From NCBI GenBank assembly GCA_031550605.1, contig JAVBOK010000067.1:1-36644 (forward strand): a stretch of 36,644 nucleotides of DNA. The letters are read 5' to 3'. The translations under genes were made by a program, and so were the position numbers. Each line of letters opens with the position of its first letter. Within the stretch, counting starts at the first letter, position 1. Positions 30,268 to 36,644 of the stretch are shown here, piece by piece. The DNA is from FLUQ01 sp031550605 (GTDB lineage: Bacteria; Desulfobacterota; Desulfovibrionia; Desulfovibrionales; Desulfovibrionaceae). The notes under the pieces were generated by a model, which was not told the origin of the DNA, made no database searches, and was given only the letters and a program-made list of their open reading frames with translations.

Positions 30268-31403
30268 GCGGCCATCGCCATCCGGCGGGGGGAGGCGCCG
30301 CGGGGGAACCCGGATTCCACGGGGGCGACATCCATGCGCTGGCCCGCGCTCTGCGCCTGGCGCCCGCCGAATTGCGCGACTACAGCGGCGCGTGCAATGT
30401 TTTCGCCGCGCCGTTGACGGCCCGGCTGGCGCGGGTGACGCCCTTTTCCTACGACCGCTATCCGGATGCGGCCTGCGCGGCATTGCGCGAAGTCCTGGCG
30501 GGGCACGAGGACGTGGGGCCGGAGCGCATCCTGGCCGGCAACGGGGCGACGGACCTGATCTGGCTGGCCATGCGGTCCCTGGCCCCGCGCAGGGTGCTGT
30601 TCCTCGGGCCGGTGTTTCCGGAATACGTGCGGGCCTGCGCGGCCCTGGACGTTCCGTACGACATCGTGACCCCGCCGGCGGAACAGGATTTTGTCTGCGG
30701 TCCGGCGGAACTGCGCCGGATATGGGACAGCGGCGCGGATCTGGCGGTGCTGTGCGCGCCCAACAATCCGGCGGCGGCGGCCTATCCCAACATTCAGGAA
30801 ATGTTCGGCCTGCTGCGCGTGCCGCGGGTGATCGTGGACAACACGTACCGGGAATTTCTCTGGGGAGGGCCGGAATACGCGATGAACGGCTACCGCGCCT
30901 ATGCGGCCATGGCCAGACCGGGCGTCGCCGTGTTTTCCCTGGCCGGCTGCGGCAGTTTTTTTGCCTGCCCCGGCCTGCGTCTGGGATACCTGGCCGGCGA
31001 CCCCGGCCATTTGCGGCGCATGGCGCGCATCATGCCGCCCTGGACCGTGTCCGGGTTCGCCCAGGACCTGGGCGTCGCCATGCTGGGGCACATGGAAGAA
31101 TACCGCCACTGCCTGCGTCCCATGCGGGACGCGGGGCTGGACGCGGCGCGCGAGGTGCGCCGCCTGGCCTGTTTCGACCCGGACCGGGTTTTCGAAGGGC
31201 CAGGTTTCATCACCGCCGGGCTTGTGCCCGGCCTTTCCGCGGCTCTGGTCCGCGATCGCCTGCTGCGGCAAAAATGCGTGACCTACGCCTGCGACGGCGT
31301 GCCGGGCATGCCGCCGGGCTATCTGCGCATGGAGATCAAAGCGCCCGGGGATATGGAACCGCTGCTGGAAATCCTGCGCCGCCACGCGGAAAGAGGGTGG
31401 TAG
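30264..31403 (+). CDS. Fold-type I PLP-family protein (CobD/HisC-like) lacking the catalytic lysine
   Basis: The product has 379 residues; the GTG start overlaps the mqnD stop as GTGA, indicating coupling. It resembles class I/II aminotransferases, especially threonine-phosphate decarboxylase CobD and histidinol-phosphate aminotransferase. Pocket residues remain: N168 in A-P-N-N-P, D192 and Y195 in V-D-N-T-Y-R-E-F, and R239 in P-G-L-R-L-G-Y. The normal S-L-T-K-F-Y-A-x-P-G-L-R-L-G-Y instead reads S-L-A-G-C-G-S-F-F-A-C-P-G-L-R-L-G-Y, so Ser231 stands in place of lysine. It cannot form the usual internal aldimine. It could be a binding protein, a regulator, or an enzyme with altered chemistry. 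Its link to mqnD may be only positional. Confidence 0.82.
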   Translation: MSGHRHPAGGGAAGEPGFHGGDIHALARALRLAPAELRDYSGACNVFAAPLTARLARVTPFSYDRYPDAACAALREVLAGHEDVGPERILAGNGATDLIWLAMRSLAPRRVLFLGPVFPEYVRACAALDVPYDIVTPPAEQDFVCGPAELRRIWDSGADLAVLCAPNNPAAAAYPNIQEMFGLLRVPRVIVDNTYREFLWGGPEYAMNGYRAYAAMARPGVAVFSLAGCGSFFACPGLRLGYLAGDPGHLRRMARIMPPWTVSGFAQDLGVAMLGHMEEYRHCLRPMRDAGLDAAREVRRLACFDPDRVFEGPGFITAGLVPGLSAALVRDRLLRQKCVTYACDGVPGMPPGYLRMEIKAPGDMEPLLEILRRHAERGW

Positions 31404-31433
31404 AGCATTTTCACTGCGGAAACGCCGGGGGTT

Positions 31434-32966
31434 TTACCGCCGCCCGCCCTTGAGAAAGCCGCCGATGATCTGTCTGATGATCGGGATGAAGACGGACTTC
31501 GCCACTCCGGTCCACAGGCGTTTTTGTTCGGTCGTCTGGCGTTCTTCCTGCTTTTCCTGGGCGATGCGGGCCCGCTCCTCTTCTTTGCGGGCCTTTTCCT
31601 CGGCTTTTTCGCGCTCGGCCCGTTCTTTGGCTTCCTGCCTGTCCCTGGCCGCGCGTTCCTTTTCGCTCAGGCCGGCATCCGGCCGGTCCGCCAGCCTTTC
31701 GTACGCGGATTCGCGATCCTGGGCCTGCGCGTAATAGCGGTATACCAGCGAGTTTCTGGTTATGCGGTCGCGTTCAGCCCTGTCCAGGGGGCCGATCTGC
31801 CCCTGGGGCGGCAGAATGAAAGCCCGCTCGACCCGCTGCGGCACGCCTTTTTCATCCAGGAAAGAGACCAGGGCCTCGCCGATGCCCAGTTCCGAAATGA
31901 CCTTCTCCGTGTCAAAGGCCGGATTGGCGCGAAAGGTCTGGGCAGCCACCTTGACGGCTTTCTGATCTTTGGGGGTGTACGCGCGCAGGGCGTGCTGCAC
32001 GCGGTTGCCGAGTTGCCCCAGCACGGAATCGGGGATGTCCGCCGGCGACTGCGAGATGAAATAGATGCCCACGCCTTTGGACCGGATCAGCCGCACCACC
32101 TGTTCGATTTTTTCCAGCAGCACCTTCGGCGCGTCGTCGAACAGCAGGTGGGCTTCGTCAAAGAAGAAGACCAGCTTGGGCCTGTCCGGGTCGCCCGCTT
32201 CGGGCAGGACGTCGAACAGCCGGGTCATGAGCCAGAGCAGAAAGGTCGTGTACACCTTGGGAAAGTTCATCAGCCTGTCGGAAGCCAGGATGTTGACGAC
32301 CCCCTTGCCTTCGGCCGTCCGGATCAAATCGTCGATAGTGAGGCTCGGTTCGCCGAAAAACGCGCCCGCGCCCCCTTCTTCCAGCGTGAGCAGGCCCCGC
32401 TGGATGGCGGCGATGCTGGCGGCGGAAATGTTGCCGTACGCGCCTGACAGCCTGCCCGTGTTGTTGCCGGCGTATTCCAGCGTCCTGCGCAGGTCTTTCA
32501 GGTCGATCAGCTCCAGCTTTTCCTCCGCGGCCACCTTGAAGACCAGCGTCAGCACGGCGGCCTGGGTGTCGTTGAGCGCCAGCAGGCGGGAAAGCAGCAG
32601 CGGGCCCATGTCGGCGATGGTGGCCCGCACGGGCGCGCCCTGTTCGCCGAGCACATCCCAGAACTGCACGGGAAAGCCCTGGAAGGCGAAGCCCCTGTCC
32701 GCCAGGCGGTACGATTCCGCGCGCCTGACGATGCTGTCCTTGTTGCCGCCCCTGGCGGCCACGCCGGAAAGGTCGCCCTTGACGTCGGCCGCGAATACGG
32801 GAACGCCCATCTGGCTGAAGGTTTCGGCCAGGGTCTGCAGGGTCACGGTCTTGCCCGTGCCTGTGGCGCCGGTGATCAGGCCGTGGCGGTTGGCCATTCC
32901 GGGGACAAGGCAGAGGTCCCCGTTGCCGGAAACGGCGATGAAGGCTCTTTTTTCGCTGTCGAACAT
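31434..32966 (-). CDS. HerA-like/DUF853 (YjgR-type) ATPase
   Basis: The product has 510 residues, with GGGAGGAAAG upstream. It is an FtsK/HerA-type P-loop ATPase: Walker A G-A-T-G-T-G-K-T at 33-40, Walker B F-F-F-D-E-A-H near 270, and the sensor-like Y-F-I-S-Q-S-P-A-D-I-P. A highly charged coiled coil (R-E-K-A-E-E-K-A-R-K-E-E) occupies about 435-485 before the C-terminal G-R-R. The E. coli homologue YjgR is of uncertain function, possibly in DNA transfer or repair. It is the only DNA-transaction gene here and appears unrelated to the metabolic neighbours. Confidence 0.92.
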   Translation of the reverse strand: MFDSEKRAFIAVSGNGDLCLVPGMANRHGLITGATGTGKTVTLQTLAETFSQMGVPVFAADVKGDLSGVAARGGNKDSIVRRAESYRLADRGFAFQGFPVQFWDVLGEQGAPVRATIADMGPLLLSRLLALNDTQAAVLTLVFKVAAEEKLELIDLKDLRRTLEYAGNNTGRLSGAYGNISAASIAAIQRGLLTLEEGGAGAFFGEPSLTIDDLIRTAEGKGVVNILASDRLMNFPKVYTTFLLWLMTRLFDVLPEAGDPDRPKLVFFFDEAHLLFDDAPKVLLEKIEQVVRLIRSKGVGIYFISQSPADIPDSVLGQLGNRVQHALRAYTPKDQKAVKVAAQTFRANPAFDTEKVISELGIGEALVSFLDEKGVPQRVERAFILPPQGQIGPLDRAERDRITRNSLVYRYYAQAQDRESAYERLADRPDAGLSEKERAARDRQEAKERAEREKAEEKARKEEERARIAQEKQEERQTTEQKRLWTGVAKSVFIPIIRQIIGGFLKGGRR

Positions 32967-33041
32967 CGCTTTCCTCCCACTTGGTGTTCGGGGCCAGGGG
33001 GGCGGGAATCCTTGCGGGCGGAACCCCGCGTCCCGCCTGCA

Positions 33042-33842
33042 TCAACAGGCGCAGTCGGGTTTTTCCGGAACCAGGGTCTGCAGCAGACGGACGGCGAACA
33101 TGGCCGCGCCGTATCCGTTGTCGATGTTCACCACGCTGATGCCGGGGGAGCAGGACGCCAGCATGCCCGCCAGGGCGGCGAAGCCGCCGAGCGCCACGCC
33201 GTAGCCCACGGAGGTGGGCACGGCGATGACCGGCTTGCCGGTCAGCCCCGCGATGACGCTGGGCAGCGCGCCTTCCATGCCGGCGGCCACGATCAGCACC
33301 GCTGCCTTGTCGAAAACCGGCAGCCAGGGCCGCACCCGGTGCAGCCCGGCAACCCCGATGTCCGCGGCCAGTCCGGTCCTGATGCCGTGGAACAGCGCCG
33401 TGCCCAGGGCTTCCAGAGCCACGGGCATGTCGGATGTGCCGGCCGTGACCACCATCACGTCGCCGGCATCCGGCCAGGGCGGGGCGTGCGGCAGCGGCCG
33501 GTTGCGGCTGAAAATGGCGGCTTCGGGCCAGAAAATGCCGTCCGGAAAGGCCCCTTTCAGGGCGGTGCCCTGTTCCGCGCTGGCTCGGCTGACCAGGACC
33601 GGGACCTGGCCGTCCGGACCCGAAAGGGCGCGCACGGCGGTGATCAGCCGGTCCACGCTTTTGCCGCGCGCGAACACGGTTTCCGGCGCGCCGGTGCGCA
33701 GTTTGCGGTGGGTGTCGACGGTCACCCCGTCCATCATCTGTTCAAAAGGAGCGAAACGCAACTGCGCGGCGGCCTCGTCCGGAGGAAGCGTTCCGGAGGC
33801 CACGCGGGCAAGCAGGGCGGCAAGGGGGTCGGTTACGGACAT
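33042..33842 (-). CDS. larB: LarB-family nicotinate-cofactor biosynthesis protein
   Basis: The product has 266 residues; the ribosome site is poor. LarB carboxylates and hydrolyses nicotinic acid adenine dinucleotide in the first step of the nickel-pincer cofactor of lactate racemase. Visible are V-D-T-H-R-K-L-R-T-G-A-P-E near 42-54, V-A-A-G-M-E-G-A-L-P-S-V near 190, A-V-P-T-S-V-G-Y-G near 213, and S-C-S-P-G with C231 (the conserved substrate-contacting cysteine) before V-V-N-I-D-N-G-Y-G-A-A. larC and larE are not in the window. The family is related to PurE. The long upstream frame into lacI is not coding. Confidence 0.9.
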   Translation of the reverse strand: MSVTDPLAALLARVASGTLPPDEAAAQLRFAPFEQMMDGVTVDTHRKLRTGAPETVFARGKSVDRLITAVRALSGPDGQVPVLVSRASAEQGTALKGAFPDGIFWPEAAIFSRNRPLPHAPPWPDAGDVMVVTAGTSDMPVALEALGTALFHGIRTGLAADIGVAGLHRVRPWLPVFDKAAVLIVAAGMEGALPSVIAGLTGKPVIAVPTSVGYGVALGGFAALAGMLASCSPGISVVNIDNGYGAAMFAVRLLQTLVPEKPDCAC

Positions 33843-33957
33843 GGCGCCAGAGGGTAGAAGGTTGCGGAAACAAAACGTTCCCCGTGTACCACGATAGCGC
33901 GTTCCCCACAAGCGCATGGACTTTCCGGGCGCGCGCGACGGCTTTCGGCGCGGGCGG

Positions 33958-33991
33958 TTGACAGGCGGTATCGATAATTGTAACGTTAAAA
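33958..33991 (+). promoter_or_regulatory. lacI-type gene promoter with operator
   Basis: TTGACA (33958-33963) and TAACGT (33981-33986) are 17 bases apart. The -10 is embedded in TTGTAACGTTAAAA (33978-33991), which is 13 of 14 bases identical to the operator in front of the downstream TTT genes. This supports autoregulation by the LacI-type protein. The rest of the 33843-34037 gap is featureless. Confidence 0.7.
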
Positions 33992-34037
33992 TCATCAACG
34001 GCAAGCAGGGCCGTTTGCCTGTAGTCTGGGGACGGAT

Positions 34038-35096
34038 ATGCGCAGCATGCGGATGAAAAACCGGGTCACGCTCAAAGATATCGCGGCCATTGCCGGCGTT
34101 TCCGCGACCACGGTATCCCTTGCCCTCAACCGCGACGACGTGCTGACCGAGGCCATGCGCCGCCGGATCAGAAAAATCGCCGCGGAAACGGGCTACACCC
34201 CCAATGCCGCGGCCAGGGCGCTTCGCGGGGTGCGAACGAAATCCATCGGCGTGGTGATCAATTATTTTGACAACGCCTCGTTCAAAACGGTCATTTCGGG
34301 CATCGAGGAAGTGACGAACAAGGCCGGGGTCACCTTCTGGGTGGCCCAGACCCATGACCAGCTGGGCCGGGAAGAGGCCCAGATCCGCCTGCTGGCGGAA
34401 CAGGGCGTGGACGGGATCATCCTGATGCCCTGTTCCGACGCCTACGCGCATCTGGAAGCCGCCGCCGCCCAGTTCGATATCCCCATCATCCTGATCTACC
34501 ATAACTTTGGCAACCGTTTCGGCGCTGTCCAGGTGGACAACCTGCATGGCGCGACGGAAGTGACCCGGCATCTGCTTGCCGCGCTGCCGGACAGGCCCCT
34601 GGTGCATCTTTCCGGACTGCAGGGCAAATCCGCTCAGCGGACCCGCACGGAGGCTTTCTGCGCGGTCATGCGCGAACTGCGGCCGGGCGTCGCGCCGGAA
34701 GAGGCAGTCATTCCCGTGCAACGGCTGACCCTGGCCGAAGGGTACAGGGCCATGGGCGAGGCCCTGCGCCGGCACAGCCCGCCGCTGAGCGTTTTCGCCT
34801 GCACGGACAACGTGGCTCTGGGGGTTTTCAAATACTGCCGCGATCACGGCCTGCGCATCCCCGAGGATGTGGCCCTTGCGGGTTTCGCCGGCATAGACAC
34901 CCTGGAAGATCTGGGCATCCCCCTGACCACGGTGCGCATCCCGGACCATGCTTTGGGGCGGGCCGCGGCCGAGCGGCTGCTGGAATGCATAGACCGGCCC
35001 GAAAAGAGGGAAGATTGCGCCGTCATCACCCTGCCGGTGTCGCTGATTATTCGCGAAAGCACCGGCGGCGGGGCGCAGCCGGCCGCGCCGGCCTGA
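34038..35096 (+). CDS. LacI-family transcription regulator
   Basis: The product has 352 residues; GGGGACGGAT precedes the ATG. The LacI helix-turn-helix lies at about 10-32 (V-T-L-K-D-I-A-A-I-A-G-V-S-A-T-T-V-S-L-A-L-N), followed by the hinge and a periplasmic-binding-type ligand domain (about 68-345). That domain ends in V-A-L-A-G-F-A-G-I-D and T-T-V-R-I-P-D-H-A-L-G-R-A-A, both typical. It stands directly before TTT genes and shares an operator with them, so it should control uptake of that system's substrate, probably a sugar acid given the family. Confidence 0.95.
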   Translation: MRSMRMKNRVTLKDIAAIAGVSATTVSLALNRDDVLTEAMRRRIRKIAAETGYTPNAAARALRGVRTKSIGVVINYFDNASFKTVISGIEEVTNKAGVTFWVAQTHDQLGREEAQIRLLAEQGVDGIILMPCSDAYAHLEAAAAQFDIPIILIYHNFGNRFGAVQVDNLHGATEVTRHLLAALPDRPLVHLSGLQGKSAQRTRTEAFCAVMRELRPGVAPEEAVIPVQRLTLAEGYRAMGEALRRHSPPLSVFACTDNVALGVFKYCRDHGLRIPEDVALAGFAGIDTLEDLGIPLTTVRIPDHALGRAAAERLLECIDRPEKREDCAVITLPVSLIIRESTGGGAQPAAPA

Positions 35097-35145
35097 GTGT
35101 GAACGCGGCGCGCGGCAGCGGGGGGCCGCGAAACGTCGGTCGTGG

Positions 35146-35159
35146 TTTTAACGTTAAAA
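35146..35159. promoter_or_regulatory. LacI-type operator in front of the fourth TTT system
   Basis: TTTTAACGTTAAAA is a perfect 14-bp palindrome with the central CG typical of LacI-family sites. It overlaps a possible -10 TAAAAT at 35155-35160; I see no clear -35. A near-identical copy is at 33978-33991. Confidence 0.75.
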
Positions 35160-35187
35160 TAAAAAGAATATGCAGGGAGGATCGAAC

Positions 35188-35703
35188 ATGATGAAAAAGG
35201 TGAAAAAAGATTTCGTCACCGGTTTGTTTTTCCTGGTATTCGGCGGCGCGTACTTCGCATCGGCATTTTCCATCGGCAGTTACAAGGGGTACGGCGGTCT
35301 GAACATCAGTTCGGCGTTCGTGCCCAAGATGCTCGGCCTTTTTCTGATTTTCCTGAGCGCGTTTTTGCTGTTCCAGACGGCCAGAACCTGGGCGAAACTG
35401 AAAGCGGCCGGACAGGAGGATAGGCCCGGCGACGCGCGGCAGGGGCTTTTTTTCAAACCCGGAGAGGTCGGTTCTTTTCTGGCTGTTTTTCTTGTGCTGA
35501 TTCTCTATGTCGCCCTGATTGAAAAAATCGGCTTCATTATCATGTCCGGGCTTTTTCTCTTCGCGGCCATAAGAATTCTGGCTCCGGAAGGAAAATGCAA
35601 TCTGGCCGTGGCCGGGATTGTTTCCGTTGTCGCGCCGATTCTTATCTATGCGCTGTTTGTGTACGGGCTGGACATGGTGCTGCCCGAGGGCATCCTGGGC
35701 TGA
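35188..35703 (+). CDS. TctB-family small membrane subunit
   Basis: The product has 171 residues. The ATG at 35188 follows GGGAGGAT; a further start at 35170 has no ribosome site. Four hydrophobic segments are visible after a lysine-rich N-terminus (M-M-K-K-V-K-K), with a soluble linker around 80-100. It is followed by tctA after 56 bases and preceded by the LacI operator. No tctC lies upstream, so the binding protein may be encoded beyond the window. Confidence 0.85.
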   Translation: MMKKVKKDFVTGLFFLVFGGAYFASAFSIGSYKGYGGLNISSAFVPKMLGLFLIFLSAFLLFQTARTWAKLKAAGQEDRPGDARQGLFFKPGEVGSFLAVFLVLILYVALIEKIGFIIMSGLFLFAAIRILAPEGKCNLAVAGIVSVVAPILIYALFVYGLDMVLPEGILG

Positions 35704-35759
35704 TCCGCGAAAGATTTCTCCGGCCCCCGCCGGGGCCGCCGCCTGATACGGGAGGACGC

Positions 35760-36644
35760 ATGGACTTGTTCATCCAGGGTTTTGCGGATATAAGCAACCC
35801 GCTCTGCTTGTCTTTGATCGCGACGGGCACCATTGTCGGCATCATTTTCGGGTCCGTGCCGGGGCTGACGGCGGTCATGGCCATCGCGCTGTTTCTGCCC
35901 GTGACTTACGGCCTTGGCCCCATCGCCGGGATGACCCTGCTCATGGCTTTGTATATCGGCGGTGTTTCCGGCGGCCTGATCTCCGCCATTCTGATCAACA
36001 TCCCCGGCACCCCGGCATCCGTGGCCACCTGCTTTGACGGTTCCCCCATGGCCCGCAAGGGGGAAGGATTCAAAGCCCTGGGGGTCGGCACGGTATTTTC
36101 CTTTGTCGGCACGATCCTCGGCATCATCGCCCTTGTGTTCATCGCGCCCGGCCTGGCTGAAATCGCCTTGAAATTCGGTCCCTGGGAATACTTTTCCGTG
36201 GCCGTTTTCTCCCTGACCCTGATTTCGGGCCTGGCGGGCAAGTCCCTGTGCAAGGGGCTGATCAGCGCCGTACTGGGCTTTATGTTCACCACCGTCGGGC
36301 TTGCGCCCATTGATTCCATCCCCCGCTATACGTTCGGCATCGCGGATTTCCGCTCGGGATTCGACATTCTGGCCGTGCTGGTGGGGCTGTACGCCATCAG
36401 CGAGATACTGGCCGCGGCCGCGGAAAGGCATCTGGCCATCGGCAAGGTGGATGCAGTCAGGATCGGCAAAGGGTTCGGCTTTTCCTGGCGGGAATTTTTG
36501 GACCAGAAATGGAACTGCCTGCGGTCCGCGCTGATCGGCATCGGCATCGGCATCCTGCCGGGCATCGGCGGGGCGACCTCGAACATTCTGGCCTATTCCG
36601 TGGCCCGCAACCAGTCAAAGTATCCCGAAAAATTCGGCACCGGC
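35760..36644 (+). CDS. TctA-family large membrane subunit (3'-truncated by the window)
   Basis: The ATG at 35760 has GGGAGGAC upstream, and the frame stays open to the last base, giving 295 residues of an expected 500. Conserved parts are G-S-V-P-G-L-T-A-V-M-A-I near 32-43, the N-I-P-G-T-P-A-S-V-A-T-C-F-D-G-S-P-M-A-R-K-G-E block near 80-102, and G-I-L-P-G-I-G-G-A-T-S-N near 270. It is the membrane channel of the fourth TTT system, controlled by the LacI-type protein upstream. Confidence 0.94.
   Translation, partial: MDLFIQGFADISNPLCLSLIATGTIVGIIFGSVPGLTAVMAIALFLPVTYGLGPIAGMTLLMALYIGGVSGGLISAILINIPGTPASVATCFDGSPMARKGEGFKALGVGTVFSFVGTILGIIALVFIAPGLAEIALKFGPWEYFSVAVFSLTLISGLAGKSLCKGLISAVLGFMFTTVGLAPIDSIPRYTFGIADFRSGFDILAVLVGLYAISEILAAAAERHLAIGKVDAVRIGKGFGFSWREFLDQKWNCLRSALIGIGIGILPGIGGATSNILAYSVARNQSKYPEKFGTG

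Noticed and set aside
33843..34949. Extension of the larB reading frame upstream through lacI on the minus strand
   Set aside because: It is antisense to the LacI-type gene and has no LarB similarity. LarB begins at M-S-V-T-D-P.
1..36644. CRISPR arrays, tRNA or rRNA genes, insertion sequences, integrases
   Set aside because: I looked for repeat-spacer patterns, tRNA-like cloverleaf ends and transposase or integrase motifs and saw none that could be supported.

Overview
This window is GC-rich, gene-dense bacterial DNA. The gene content fits a Desulfovibrio/Bilophila-like member of the Desulfovibrionaceae. The supporting signs are a futalosine-type menaquinone gene (mqnD), an abundance of tripartite tricarboxylate transporters (TTT), a larB homologue, and the general base composition. 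This assignment is an inference from gene content, with moderate confidence only. I see no rRNA, tRNA, CRISPR array, transposase or phage gene.

Layout. (1) 1-3139: the end of a TctA membrane protein and an IlvD/EDD-type dehydratase. (2) 3300-6317: pdxT and pdxS (pyridoxal phosphate synthesis) divergent from a MocR/PdxR-like regulator that has lost its expected PLP lysine. (3) 6357-10163: an IclR regulator, glyoxylate carboligase (gcl) and a DHDPS-family aldolase, with a strong operator in front of gcl. (4) 10534-16997: a seven-gene operon, RraA - TctC - TctB - TctA - RraA - serine-dehydratase-like Fe-S protein - secreted NTF2-like protein. It is followed by a convergent FadR/GntR-type regulator at 17322-18002. 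The same CATGTNACATG operator lies just after the -10 of both promoters. (5) 18429-24565, minus strand: a six-gene operon, UxaA/SuyA-type small subunit - UxaA/SuyB-type large subunit - TctC - TctB - TctA - four-domain rhodanese. It has a consensus sigma-54 promoter and a divergent PrpR-type sigma-54 activator at 24708-26696. (6) 26895-28286, minus strand: a solitary trpB preceded by a trp leader peptide (three Trp codons) and an attenuator. (7) 28350-31403: mtnA, mqnD and a fold-type I PLP protein lacking its lysine. (8) 31434-33842, minus strand: a HerA-like ATPase and larB. (9) 34038 to the end: a LacI regulator and a fourth TTT system (TctB, partial TctA), joined by a shared TAACGTTA operator.

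The common theme is acquisition and breakdown of small organic acids. Four TTT systems lie within 36 kb. Each sits with its own dehydratase, aldolase or regulator, and the regulators come from different families (GntR, sigma-54 activator, LacI; IclR and MocR serve the neighbouring metabolic genes). Products that can be predicted from the families, such as pyruvate, glyoxylate, tartronate semialdehyde and possibly sulfite, would feed central metabolism. The substrates of the individual TTT modules cannot be read from sequence alone.

The most notable observations are: the sigma-54 UxaA/SuyAB-like + TTT + rhodanese operon (a candidate C3-sulfonate or sugar-acid pathway); the RraA-flanked TTT operon with its predicted GntR operator pair; the trp attenuator in front of a lone trpB; and two PLP-fold proteins that keep the pocket but lack the Schiff-base lysine.
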